The notes under the pieces were generated by a model, which ran no database searches, was not told the DNA's origin, and saw only the letters and a program-made list of their open reading frames with translations. Below, piece after piece: positions 34,663-43,646 of a stretch of 64,000 bases of DNA; within the stretch, counting starts at the first letter, position 1; every line of letters starts with the position of its first letter. Source of the stretch: an uncultured Lachnospiraceae bacterium (GTDB lineage: Bacteria; Bacillota; Clostridia; Lachnospirales; Lachnospiraceae); NCBI GenBank assembly GCA_902781655.1, contig CACZJZ010000011.1:1-64000 (forward strand). The letters are read 5' to 3'. Made by a program: the position numbers and the translations under genes.

Positions 34663-36834
34663 TCACTGAAGCGCTGAATATTCTCTCATAATTTTCACTT
34701 TACCGAGACTGATATGACTTCCATGACGCACCGAAATTCCGATCTGTCCGCTCAGATAAGGATAGTCTTCATCGACGTAGTGAAGTTTGACAGAATCGAT
34801 CTCTGCGTCAATCTCATCTCCACGCACCGATACCCTGACCGTAATCGGGACGCCCTTTTTCCATGCATACTCCGAATCTGTCAGTACATGGTATCCATTT
34901 TCATTTTTCAGGATGCCAACCCTGCCTCCCGGAAGGAGTCCAACGGCATAAGAACGGATCGCCCCCTGCACGCGCACATTAACCATATGGAATTCCCCGG
35001 TATGCGGTGTGATCTCGAATTCGGCACAATAATCTTTCCAGTCATACCGGCCTGTATAGCATTCGGCAAAATCACAGCACGAAAGATGAAGCTCCTGCTC
35101 CGATAGATACATGAGGCCCTTCAGTCTGGTAAACTGACTTATCTCCCGGTGAAGACCCGTCCAGAATTCCTCCTTTGCCACAGACATTGAATATTCATAA
35201 GACGGTCTTCCATCCGCATACAGATCGTCAATAAAGCCAGTATAGAAAGGTTCAGCGGACACAGATCCGCTCCTTCGGAACACGACACCCATCTCATCGA
35301 TCAGAGCATTCTTCATCTCCGGGATATCAAATCGGAGGGTCTTCCATTCCCCACGTTTTACTTCCACCGGTTCACTCTCATAAATACAGGTCCCGTATCC
35401 ATCGTGCACATATAAACTCACGCGCGAATCCTCGCTATACGGAGGAACATATGCACTCGCATGGATCGTCTGCCCGGGGTAGACCGTCGGCGAAAAGCTG
35501 GGATCGTACCGGCTGTCGCTGAAGTCCCCCGGATAGTAGTAGGTTTTCTTATAAACATAAACTCGTTCTGCCGGCTGAACGGGTGAGACTGTGAATTTGA
35601 GAGAATGCGTTCCTGTTGCCGAAGTTTCAGTAGAATTTTCAATATGAATATTCCTGTCACCCGGTCCGTCTGTCTTCATTCCTTCCACGCGGACCCGGAT
35701 CGCGTGTGTTGAACCCGGCAGTTCAAAATGACAACTGTCGATGTGATGTTCAGACAGAATGGTTTTCCAGGGTTCCGGGATGCGCTCACCCGACAGCTCG
35801 TACGCCAGCTTTGTAATATACATGGCACCATATGGGATATCCATTATGTTCAATGAGCCGATCACGCTGGAGCAGGCCAGAAAATCATTGACCGGTTCAC
35901 GGAATTTCTTGTAATCTATGCTTTCCAGGCCTCCCCGCACGCCCATAATCGTTGCGATATTTCCTACATTGCAGTCTGTATCCCATCCACACATGCATCC
36001 GATACAGAGAGTCCTTGCAAAATCACCTCTGCCATAGAGCAGGGCGAGTATCATCACACAGATATTCGGAATAATGTGGCAGTTGCCCGGATACCGGTCA
36101 TACCCAAAATTGTCATGAACAAAATGAAAGCATTCTTCCCATGTGCTTCCCGCATGCGTGTCATAGAACTCCATGACAGCACGAACCGCACGGGTATATT
36201 CACTGTTCCTCGGAATATAGGAAAGTCCTTTCTCGATGATATTTCGAATATTGCTGTCCACAAACGCATAGCTGATGCAGACCGCGACAAAAATTCCGCC
36301 ATAGATTCCGTTCCGGTCATGTGTCACGCTTGCCGCTTCTCTGGCCAGTCTGGCGGCGAGATTCGGATTTCCGGGCGATACCAGTCCCCATGTATCAATA
36401 AAAATCTGGCCGCCGATCTGCTCGGCCACCGCGGCACCGTTCTGCCCGATACTGCCGCTGCGTGGTGCGGGAATTCCATTTCTGAGATTCAGATAAGCCG
36501 TATGCTCCGTTGAAACTCCATAGCCGCCCCACCAGAAAAATCCGTGCTCGAACGGAGCATAGTTCATCAATGCATTCCCGACATCCTGCGCCGCAAAGCC
36601 CGCTCCATAGTTCGCACAATGTCCCGAGTCTTCAATTCCTCTTAAGAAGAATAAAGGACCATTGCTGTCGTCATCCGCCGCAAATGTCTTATAGTCCGCG
36701 GGGAATCCGGTGATTTCACCAATGCTGTCCTTTATCTGCTCGTAGGTCCATCCCTCCACCGGAGCTCCCAGACGGATCCCAATGATCTTTGACAGCCATC
36801 CCGCGTATATCTTCTCGATGTATTCTTCTTTCAT
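34663..36834 (-). CDS. ADP-ribosylglycohydrolase-family protein with C-terminal beta-sandwich region
   Basis: 723 residues from the ATG at 36834 (GAGGTTATGGA leader). The N-terminal ~370 residues match the ADP-ribosyl-(dinitrogen reductase) hydrolase (ARH) fold: GWLSKIIGIRLGAPVEG, the metal-site D54-D-D-S, and the second metal site G-W-D285-T-D287 (GCMCGWDTDCNVG). The remaining ~350 residues are rich in aromatic and beta-strand-like sequence (YPGQTIHASAYVPPY, RVSLYVHDGYG, SGQIGISVRHG), reminiscent of carbohydrate-binding jelly-roll modules. No signal peptide is seen, so it acts in the cytoplasm. The ribokinase gene lies 114 bases upstream on the same strand. An N- or O-riboside is a plausible substrate, but no experiment or exact homologue is known to me. 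Confidence 0.8.
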   Translation of the reverse strand: MKEEYIEKIYAGWLSKIIGIRLGAPVEGWTYEQIKDSIGEITGFPADYKTFAADDDSNGPLFFLRGIEDSGHCANYGAGFAAQDVGNALMNYAPFEHGFFWWGGYGVSTEHTAYLNLRNGIPAPRSGSIGQNGAAVAEQIGGQIFIDTWGLVSPGNPNLAARLAREAASVTHDRNGIYGGIFVAVCISYAFVDSNIRNIIEKGLSYIPRNSEYTRAVRAVMEFYDTHAGSTWEECFHFVHDNFGYDRYPGNCHIIPNICVMILALLYGRGDFARTLCIGCMCGWDTDCNVGNIATIMGVRGGLESIDYKKFREPVNDFLACSSVIGSLNIMDIPYGAMYITKLAYELSGERIPEPWKTILSEHHIDSCHFELPGSTHAIRVRVEGMKTDGPGDRNIHIENSTETSATGTHSLKFTVSPVQPAERVYVYKKTYYYPGDFSDSRYDPSFSPTVYPGQTIHASAYVPPYSEDSRVSLYVHDGYGTCIYESEPVEVKRGEWKTLRFDIPEMKNALIDEMGVVFRRSGSVSAEPFYTGFIDDLYADGRPSYEYSMSVAKEEFWTGLHREISQFTRLKGLMYLSEQELHLSCCDFAECYTGRYDWKDYCAEFEITPHTGEFHMVNVRVQGAIRSYAVGLLPGGRVGILKNENGYHVLTDSEYAWKKGVPITVRVSVRGDEIDAEIDSVKLHYVDEDYPYLSGQIGISVRHGSHISLGKVKIMREYSALQ

Positions 36835-36948
36835 TCCATAACCTCGTTCCGTCGAAAACCGCAAATGCGGTTTTGGTAAATCTACAAACATCAGGATTGC
36901 AATTGTAAGGAACATTGGTTTGACAATCTCGTCTGATTTGCGATTGCC

Positions 36949-37881
36949 TTAAGCCCCGTCCGGGCAATAGAAAACCTTATTCACTTCATTCAGATCCGGA
37001 ATTGCTTCCTGCGCTCCCTTTCGCGTCACCGTGATCGATGATGCCGTATTGGCAAATCGAAGAGCATTACGAATGTTCATCCCCTTTGCCATCCCGGCTG
37101 CAAATGCACCGTTAAAGCAGTCTCCGGCCGCTGTCGTGTCGACCGCATTTGTTTTGACAGCTTCAATATAGACATCTTCATCCGCGCTGACCCATCTGCA
37201 TCCTCTGTCGCCGAGCGTAACAATTACATTCTTCACTCCCTGCCCCAAAAGGATCCCAGCTCCGTCCCGGATATTTTCATCCGATAAGTCCATCTTTCCG
37301 GTAAGCTTCATCAGTTCCGTTTCGTTGGGCGTGATGAAATCTAGCTTGCTGTAAATCGACTCCGGGATTCTGTCCGGGGCCGGAGCTGGATTGAGGATCA
37401 CGGTTTTCCCAAGCTGCCTCCCCCGAAAGGCCGCATATTCAACTGATTCTATCGGAATTTCCATTTGCAGGACGATATAGTCACACTTCCGGAACAGCTC
37501 ATCATTCTCCTTCAGATATTCGACATTGCATTCGTTGTTTGCACCCGTACAGACGACGATCGAATTGTTTCCTTCTCCGTTCACAAGAATCACAGCGGTT
37601 CCTGTTGCTTCTGTATCACTGATTTTTAAAAAGTCGGTAACTACGCCACTGTGTTCAAGGCTTTTTTTCAGGGCAAGCCCTGAACCGTCGTTTCCTATGC
37701 AGCCGAGCATGACCGCATGCTCTCCGATCCGTCCGGCAGCACAGGCCTGATTTGCTCCCTTTCCGCCAGGTGTATAGACCAGTCCGTTCCCGAGAACTGT
37801 TTCGCCAACCACCGGGATTGTATTCACCTCGATCCGCATGTCCATATTCAGACTGCCGATGATAAGAATTCGTCCGCTCAT
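36949..37881 (-). CDS. rbsK: ribokinase (PfkB family)
   Basis: 310 residues from the ATG at 37881 (GGGCGGGTGTGAAAGC). It phosphorylates ribose or a related sugar. PfkB signatures are present: GGKGANQACAAGRIG near the N-terminus and VDTTAAGDCFNGAFAAG with the catalytic Asp near the C-terminus. NMDMRIEVNTIPVVGET is close to true ribokinases. It is first in a two-gene unit with the ARH-family enzyme, which suggests that ribose released by that enzyme is captured as ribose-5-phosphate (inference). Confidence 0.88.
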   Translation of the reverse strand: MSGRILIIGSLNMDMRIEVNTIPVVGETVLGNGLVYTPGGKGANQACAAGRIGEHAVMLGCIGNDGSGLALKKSLEHSGVVTDFLKISDTEATGTAVILVNGEGNNSIVVCTGANNECNVEYLKENDELFRKCDYIVLQMEIPIESVEYAAFRGRQLGKTVILNPAPAPDRIPESIYSKLDFITPNETELMKLTGKMDLSDENIRDGAGILLGQGVKNVIVTLGDRGCRWVSADEDVYIEAVKTNAVDTTAAGDCFNGAFAAGMAKGMNIRNALRFANTASSITVTRKGAQEAIPDLNEVNKVFYCPDGA

Positions 37882-37975
37882 GCTTTCACACCCGCCCTGC
37901 ATTTCGTCGTTTTATTCCGTTTATGTTCAATTATGCTTGATAAAGTTGTTTCCTAAATATCTTTACTATGTCATA

Positions 37976-38004
37976 ACTGTATTGGTTCTGTTACTTTGCG
38001 TCAA
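37976..38004 (-). promoter_or_regulatory. promoter of the ribokinase-ARH unit
   Basis: On the - strand, TTGACG (38004-37999), a 17-base spacer and TACAGT (37981-37976), about 95 bases before the ribokinase ATG. A pair of inverted ten-base sequences, TTATGTTCAA (37921-37930) and TTGAACATAA (38011-38020), brackets it and could be operator half-sites. Confidence 0.6.
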
Positions 38005-38020
38005 TTGTTCTTGAACATAA

Positions 38021-38417
38021 CCGTCATATAATACAATTTAGTAAATTGTTTTCCTGTGCATTATGTATATATTCAGCTTGCGTTTCGCGGCATGGCAACT
38101 GTTTTACTATTACAGAGAGCAGAAAATTATTTGACGATGGCTTGAAATATTTTACGGAAAATAAATTTAACCCAATGAGTCCACTTTTTTAAAAATAGAA
38201 TCATCGGGTTAAATTAAAACAGATAATAGATAAATGAGAATGCTATAACCTGAGTGCCCAGCAATATTGACCTATAATTTATTGCTTGCTGCTCCAAGAT
38301 ATCTTAAACCACTAATATCCCGAAGAGATGGATTCTGAAATAAGTCTGACCTGCCAAAGGTGTCTGCCAGACAGACACCCTCTTATATCTTGACAGGCAC
38401 CATAATATTCACCATCT
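38021..38417. other. AT-rich intergenic region with two inverted repeats
   Basis: No gene is visible. A 10-bp perfect inverted repeat AATTTAACCC/GGGTTAAATT at 38164-38173 and 38206-38215 extends inward by four more pairs past one mismatch around a 22-base loop. A second hairpin, GGTGTCTG/CAGACACC with a 5-base loop, lies at 38359-38379, just past the aldo/keto reductase stop. The latter may act as the operon terminator, although its - strand T-run is weak. Confidence 0.55.
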
Positions 38418-39338
38418 TCACGGAAGTTTGTTTCCTGCACTTCTGTAGAGCTCATACCATTCGCTGTGAAATAGCGTGATGTTCCCCGCTTCAGCGAGTT
38501 CCTGGATTCTCGAAGGTTTTGTCGAGCCGACGATTGCCTGCCCCACGCCCGGTACTCTCAGATTGAAGGCAGCCGCCACAGCACCGACGGTTACATTATG
38601 CTCTTTCGCGATTCTCTTCAGAGTCGCGTTCAGTTCCGGGAACTTGTCATTGTTCAGGAAGGTTCCTTCAAAGAATCCATACTGAAGCGTCGACCAGGTC
38701 TGAATAAAGATTCGATTGAGTCGGCAGTATTCAAGGACGCTTCCCGTGTACATCGTTCCCTTGTCTGAGGCAATGTTTACGTTAAACCCCTCGTCTATCG
38801 GCAGTGTATTGGCACAGGAAAGCTGCATCTGATTCACAGCGATGTGATGCTCACCCAGAGCACTCTCAAGGAGCCGGATCTGCATCGGGTTCATGTTGCT
38901 CACGCCGAAAGCACGGACTTTCCCGGCGGCCTCGAGTTTATCAAAAGCCTCTGCGACCTCTTCCGGCTCCATGAGTACATCCGGCCGGTGCAGAATCAGC
39001 AGATCGAGGTAATCCGTCCCAAGTCTCTTAAGAATTCCATCAACGGAAGAAAGAATATAATCCTTCTCAAAACAATACTCCCCCTGCCTTATACCGCATT
39101 TTGACTGAATGAACATGTTTTCGCGGATGGAAGGATTCAATTTCAGTGCCTCGCCGAATCGCTTCTCGGATTCCCCGCCGCCATAGATATCGGCATGGTC
39201 AAAAGCATTGATACCGCATGAAAGCGCGGTCTTAATGAGGCTGTCGATGGCGCTAACCTCCATGCCTCCTATTCTCATGCAGCCCAGAACGACTCGGGAA
39301 GCCTCGGGGGATTTTTTACTGATAGAAACATATTGCAT
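38418..39338 (-). CDS. aldo/keto reductase (YdhF-like)
   Basis: 306 residues from the ATG at 39338 (AGAGG 8 bases upstream; the GTG three codons earlier is in the same frame). The catalytic tetrad of NAD(P)H-dependent aldo/keto reductases is visible: Asp and Tyr in NAFDHADIYGGGESE, Lys in FIQSKCG, His in LILHRPD. The C-terminal cofactor-binding part (AIVGSTKPSRIQELAEAG) has the S-x-x-K/R pattern. It is the last gene of the ABC-importer operon and presumably reduces or oxidises the imported sugar or its aldolase product. Confidence 0.9.
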   Translation of the reverse strand: MQYVSISKKSPEASRVVLGCMRIGGMEVSAIDSLIKTALSCGINAFDHADIYGGGESEKRFGEALKLNPSIRENMFIQSKCGIRQGEYCFEKDYILSSVDGILKRLGTDYLDLLILHRPDVLMEPEEVAEAFDKLEAAGKVRAFGVSNMNPMQIRLLESALGEHHIAVNQMQLSCANTLPIDEGFNVNIASDKGTMYTGSVLEYCRLNRIFIQTWSTLQYGFFEGTFLNNDKFPELNATLKRIAKEHNVTVGAVAAAFNLRVPGVGQAIVGSTKPSRIQELAEAGNITLFHSEWYELYRSAGNKLP

Positions 39339-39365
39339 AAATTGCACCTCTGTACACAGATGAAA

Positions 39366-40283
39366 TTACTTCTGAATCAGAATATTATCACGAAATACCT
39401 TCTCAAGATTATCCAGTTCATCATCTGGAACGATAATATTTGCATAAGGTCCAGTCGGTGAGCAGTATCCCACATCAATTCCATAGATTCTCTTCATCAG
39501 TCCTTTAATGCAGGGCAGCTTACCATATTTACTTTCGCCAAGGACTTCTGAAAGATCATTTGCTCTTACCTGAAGCTCATGGGCTTCTTTGACCTTCCCT
39601 TCCTTAACTAATTCAAAGATCTGGCGATGATGATAGCAGGTAATCGCCTGAAGAGCTCCAATATTTCCATCCGCCCCGCTAAGCTGTGACTGAAATGCCA
39701 TTTCATCAGCCCCTGTAACAATATTGATTTGAGGAGCGTGCTTTTTCATTCTTTCCAGAGTAAAGAAATCAGTATCTGTGAATTTGATTCCGCTGAATGT
39801 CGGAACTTCTTTCATGTCACTAAGAAGTTCAGACGGGCTCATCTCTCTCCCGTTGGTGAGTGTACGTCCATGGTCAACCCAATAAATATAGAAAGGAATA
39901 TTTGGAGCAGCTTCTGAGATTTTCTTAAAATAATCAATGTTTTCCTGAAGTGAGGCTTCTCGCGAAATTCCTACACTGGAAACTGCATATGCCCCAAGCT
40001 CCGCAGCATGTCGTGCAAGTTCAACTGAATCATCCAGATTCTTATTGTATCCAACATGAACAATGACTTTTATCTTATTTTCTGCAGCCTTTAAAACAGC
40101 CTCAGCCCACGTTTTCCTTTTTTCTACGTCTAGTGCCCATCCTTCGCCTGTCCATCCGAGCATATAAACAGCTTCCGCGCCTTGCTTTGTGTAAAGATCT
40201 ATCAGCGATTCTGCCAGCTCCGTTCTGATTCCTCCATCTATGTCCTGAGGAGTTACTAATGCAGGCATTGCACCGTTAATCAT
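39366..40283 (-). CDS. DapA/NanA-family aldolase (second copy)
   Basis: 305 residues. A class I aldolase of the dihydrodipicolinate synthase/N-acetylneuraminate lyase family: substrate loop GWTGEGWALDVEKRK (GxTGE present, the preceding position Trp), Tyr in FYIYWVDHG, and the Schiff-base Lys in FSGIKFTDTDFF. The sequence differs clearly from the 44.5-kb paralogue. Family members act on 2-keto-3-deoxy sugar acids, sialic acid or pyruvate plus aldehyde. It lies between the ABC permease and the aldo/keto reductase in one operon (gaps of 48 and 27 bases). The substrate cannot be fixed. Confidence 0.88.
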   Translation of the reverse strand: MINGAMPALVTPQDIDGGIRTELAESLIDLYTKQGAEAVYMLGWTGEGWALDVEKRKTWAEAVLKAAENKIKVIVHVGYNKNLDDSVELARHAAELGAYAVSSVGISREASLQENIDYFKKISEAAPNIPFYIYWVDHGRTLTNGREMSPSELLSDMKEVPTFSGIKFTDTDFFTLERMKKHAPQINIVTGADEMAFQSQLSGADGNIGALQAITCYHHRQIFELVKEGKVKEAHELQVRANDLSEVLGESKYGKLPCIKGLMKRIYGIDVGYCSPTGPYANIIVPDDELDNLEKVFRDNILIQK

Positions 40284-40331
40284 TTAAAGTACCTTCTTTC
40301 TCTGTTTGAATATTTGATAAAGCCAAAAGTA

Positions 40332-41159
40332 TTACTGCTTCATACCGGATACCGCAATACTTGCGACAATATTCTTCTGAAGGAACAGAAAAACAATTGT
40401 AAGCGGTATTGCACTCAGAACAGCCACAGCCATTCTCGGTCCATAATAAACACTGTTCTGCTGAGCGTTGAAGAAAGCCACACCTACCGAAATAACCTGC
40501 TTTTTCAGATCCCGTATTACAACAAGCGGCCATAGATATGAATTCCACTGTGCTATAAACTGTAGAATGCAAAGAGTGGCAATAATGGGTTTTGATAAGG
40601 GCAGAATGATCGAGAAAAATCCTCTCCACACCCCACCACCGTCAAGATAAACTGACTCCAGCAACGAATCGGGTATGCTGGCAATATTTTGCCTGGCAAA
40701 AAAAGCGCCATATGCATATGCAAATTGCCCAAGAATCAGTGGCCAATACGTATTTAATAAGCCCCAGTCACGGTACTCAATGTAAAGAGGGACCATTCGT
40801 GACTCAAAAGGAACCATCATAACGGCCAGCATCAAGATATAGATGATCTTCTTTCCATGGAATTTTCCTTTTGCAAATGCGAAACCACACATCATAGCAA
40901 AGAAAACAGATATCAGTGTATTCACCGCTGCCAAGAACAAGGTATTAAAATAATACCTTCCAATATCAATTATTTTGGCTGCCGCAGTGTAATTAAAAGT
41001 TGAAAATTCATGCGGCCACCAGGAAAATTCCGGTAGCTGTGTCGTCGCTGTTCTGTCAAACGACAATACGATTGTCCACCAAATCGGTACAAGAACGATA
41101 GCAAGAATAACTCCAAGAATTACTATCGTTGCCACTTTTCCTATTTTCTGTGATTTCAT
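40332..41159 (-). CDS. ABC sugar transporter permease, MalG/CUT1 type
   Basis: 275 residues from the ATG at 41159, two bases after the stop of the partner permease; a TTG two codons earlier is the alternative. Six membrane segments are evident. The EAA loop LLESVYLDGGGVWRGFFSIILPLSKP binds the ATPase. It ends in FLQKNIVASIAVSGMK, the usual MalG C-terminus (x-Q-K-x-I-V-x-G-I-x-x-G-A/K). It forms a heterodimer with the upstream gene product. Confidence 0.92.
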   Translation of the reverse strand: MKSQKIGKVATIVILGVILAIVLVPIWWTIVLSFDRTATTQLPEFSWWPHEFSTFNYTAAAKIIDIGRYYFNTLFLAAVNTLISVFFAMMCGFAFAKGKFHGKKIIYILMLAVMMVPFESRMVPLYIEYRDWGLLNTYWPLILGQFAYAYGAFFARQNIASIPDSLLESVYLDGGGVWRGFFSIILPLSKPIIATLCILQFIAQWNSYLWPLVVIRDLKKQVISVGVAFFNAQQNSVYYGPRMAVAVLSAIPLTIVFLFLQKNIVASIAVSGMKQ

Positions 41160-41161
41160 AA

Positions 41162-42076
41162 TCAATTATTCTCAACATCCATGAAACCGGTAAGTTTTAC
41201 ATTTGCCAATGTAAAAACAAATACCAAAGCAAAGAGGATCATAGAACCGGCTGACGAAAGGCCAAAATTCGGAGTTTCAAAACTGTATTGATAAATATAC
41301 ATGAGAATTGTCTGGAGGCTGCCGCTTGGGATTCCCGCCGAACTGTTTCCTCCTAAGATATAAAGGTCTGTAAATCTGGAAAGTCCATTGATTACGCCGG
41401 TGACAAAAAGAAATGTAAAGCAATCCTTCATGAGCGGCATCGTGATTCTTGTTATTTTATGAAATGAGTTTGCGCCATCAACAGATGCAGCCTCGTAAAG
41501 CTCAGTCGGAATCGCCTGCAAACTCGCAAGATTGATCAGCATTGCGTAACCTGAACTCTGCCAGATCCAAAGAATCGTTGCTCCGAGCTTGGCATACTTA
41601 ACATCTGATATCCATCCAATGGTTATTTCTCGATGCAGAATTGCAGAAAGAAATGTATTTAACAGACCTCCATGCCCTTGCAGTACAGCCTGAAACATAA
41701 GAATGACGCTTACGCCTGTGATAATGTTCGGAAGATAATAACCGATCCGAAAGAAACTCTGTATCTTTGTTCTGCCGAAACTATTGATTGCAACAGCCAG
41801 AAGAAAGCCTATTGGAATCGTAATGAGGCTTAAAAGAGTCAGAATGACCGTATTCAAAATTGACTTCAAAAACTGGCTCTGTCCAAACAGAGTCCGGTAA
41901 TTTTTAAGACCGCAGAACTTTTCGCCATATCCCACAATTGAAACGTCATACAGACTATATTGAACCGTTCTGAACATTGGAATGTATACGAAGAGAATCA
42001 GAGCGATCACACTCACTATGACGAACGGATACCATCTCAGTTCTTTTTTTAACTTCACAAATTTGGATGCGTTCAT
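41162..42076 (-). CDS. ABC sugar transporter permease, MalF/CUT1 type
   Basis: 304 residues with six predicted membrane helices. Its EAA loop reads ELYEAASVDGANSFHKITRITMPLMKD. GGAGAAACATGAGAGAACAAT precedes the ATG, so spacing is slightly long. It sits between the binding protein (65 bases upstream) and the second permease. No ATPase gene is found in the locus, so a shared MsmK-type ATPase encoded elsewhere is expected. Confidence 0.92.
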   Translation of the reverse strand: MNASKFVKLKKELRWYPFVIVSVIALILFVYIPMFRTVQYSLYDVSIVGYGEKFCGLKNYRTLFGQSQFLKSILNTVILTLLSLITIPIGFLLAVAINSFGRTKIQSFFRIGYYLPNIITGVSVILMFQAVLQGHGGLLNTFLSAILHREITIGWISDVKYAKLGATILWIWQSSGYAMLINLASLQAIPTELYEAASVDGANSFHKITRITMPLMKDCFTFLFVTGVINGLSRFTDLYILGGNSSAGIPSGSLQTILMYIYQYSFETPNFGLSSAGSMILFALVFVFTLANVKLTGFMDVENN

Positions 42077-42141
42077 ATTGTTCTCTCATGTTTCTCCTCG
42101 CAGAAACTATGGCTTCCGCGAGGAGAAATTCTCAATGTCAT

Positions 42142-43605
42142 TTACTGTGTATTCAGATACTCTTCGATCGTTGACTGCATCGTCTGTGCTGCTTCTTCGG
42201 CAGTTGTTGTATCATTGACCAGATCATGCGTAACTACTCCGAGTGTTGCCGGAACAGGTCCAAAACTTACGTTGTTGTAATATTCTGTTGTTGAGTTGGA
42301 GAAGTCATCTGGAAGTGCCTTCAGTGCGGTAATAACCGGCTCTGCCTTGTCTCCCATCGCTTCTGTAACATTATCCAGCCCGCTTGTTGCATTGGGGAAC
42401 TGTGTGCAATCAATGAACCACTGTACGCAAGTGGGATCGGTAACCAGGAATTTAATAAACTCCCATGCCCAGTCCTTGTGCTTACTGGTATTGCAAATCG
42501 CTATATTGTTGCATCCTTTGAATATAGACGGATCTCCTTTGTGTTCCCCTTCTTCAATGACCGGCATCGGAAGGAAAAGATAGCGGTCTGATACACCGGC
42601 GGTTTCTGTTTCCTCGTAATGCGTATATGAATTTTGGCAATACCGAATTGCGGTATCATTATCAGCTGTAAGCGCATAGGAAATATTCACGCCTTCCTTT
42701 ACTTCCGGGCTGCAATACTGACCAAGGTCCTGAATCATCTGAAACACCTTTACAGATTTATCAGATGTATAATCTACCGTGCTGTCTTCTACAGTCTTCC
42801 CATAAGTAAATACTTTTGCATCATATGCCGTGGCAATTAACTGAAAATTGGTGTAAAGATTATTTGCATTATCCATGCTGTCAATCTGTACGCCATAGGT
42901 TTGCTTACCAGTTACCGGATCTGTCCCCGTTGTTTTCTTGGCTATTTCGAGCAGATCTTCCCAAGTCCAGTTTTTATCTGGAAGATCAACTCCATAATCC
43001 TTCAGAATCTGAGTATCTATATAAGCGATTTCAGGATTCAGTGTATAAGGAATACCTGTTGTCGTCGGAATCGAAAGATCGTTATAATCGGTGGTTCGCC
43101 TTGTCTCTGTTGTATAGATTTGAGAAGCAAAGTCGGGTTCAGAAGCAAGATAATCATCGAGCGGCTCAACAAGAGAAGTAAGGGTCGCGCCATGCAGAAT
43201 AATATCAAGGTCTCCGCTGAGTGCTGCTGTCTGTACCGCCGACTGCCAGCTGTCCCAAGGAGCTCCTTCGATATCCAGAGTTACATTCGGATGAAGCTCA
43301 TTCCAACGATCCACAATCACGTTGTAACCAGGAGTTTCAAGCCCCGTTACCATATCGACCGCGCCTGTCTCTCCTTGAGATGAAAGAAGGCCTGGACCGT
43401 AAATTTTCAACGTGAATTTTTCATTTTCATCAAGAGCAGCTGCCGTCGTCCCCTCATTGCTCTCTGTACTTTCACTGACAGCAGAGGAAACACCTGCTGC
43501 ATCGCTCTGCGATGAAGAAGTTTCTGAAGAGCTGCTTCCGCATCCCGACAGAGCCATCGCCGACATTGTTCCCGCAAGGATAAAAGCAACGATTTTCTTA
43601 TTCAT
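42142..43605 (-). CDS. ABC transporter sugar-binding lipoprotein (CUT1 family)
   Basis: 487 residues. A lipoprotein signal with lipobox LSGC (Cys about 22) is followed by a Ser/Glu-rich linker (about 23-60), then a type-1 extracellular solute-binding domain (NVIVDRWNELHPNVTLDIEGAPWDSWQ in parts; WTWEDLLEIAKKTTG; WAWEFIKFLVTDPT). GGGAGG lies 6 bases before the ATG. It captures the substrate for the two permeases. The ligand is unknown; the neighbouring aldolases suggest an acidic sugar or an oligosaccharide containing one. Confidence 0.92.
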   Translation of the reverse strand: MNKKIVAFILAGTMSAMALSGCGSSSSETSSSQSDAAGVSSAVSESTESNEGTTAAALDENEKFTLKIYGPGLLSSQGETGAVDMVTGLETPGYNVIVDRWNELHPNVTLDIEGAPWDSWQSAVQTAALSGDLDIILHGATLTSLVEPLDDYLASEPDFASQIYTTETRRTTDYNDLSIPTTTGIPYTLNPEIAYIDTQILKDYGVDLPDKNWTWEDLLEIAKKTTGTDPVTGKQTYGVQIDSMDNANNLYTNFQLIATAYDAKVFTYGKTVEDSTVDYTSDKSVKVFQMIQDLGQYCSPEVKEGVNISYALTADNDTAIRYCQNSYTHYEETETAGVSDRYLFLPMPVIEEGEHKGDPSIFKGCNNIAICNTSKHKDWAWEFIKFLVTDPTCVQWFIDCTQFPNATSGLDNVTEAMGDKAEPVITALKALPDDFSNSTTEYYNNVSFGPVPATLGVVTHDLVNDTTTAEEAAQTMQSTIEEYLNTQ

Positions 43606-43646
43606 TTTTTTCCTCCCATTTTATGAATGATAAATATATACCTGAG

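Noticed and set aside
38359-38379. GGTGTCTG/CAGACACC hairpin considered as an insertion-sequence end
   Set aside because: No transposase remnant, no second copy and no target-site duplication nearby; it may be the reductase operon's terminator.
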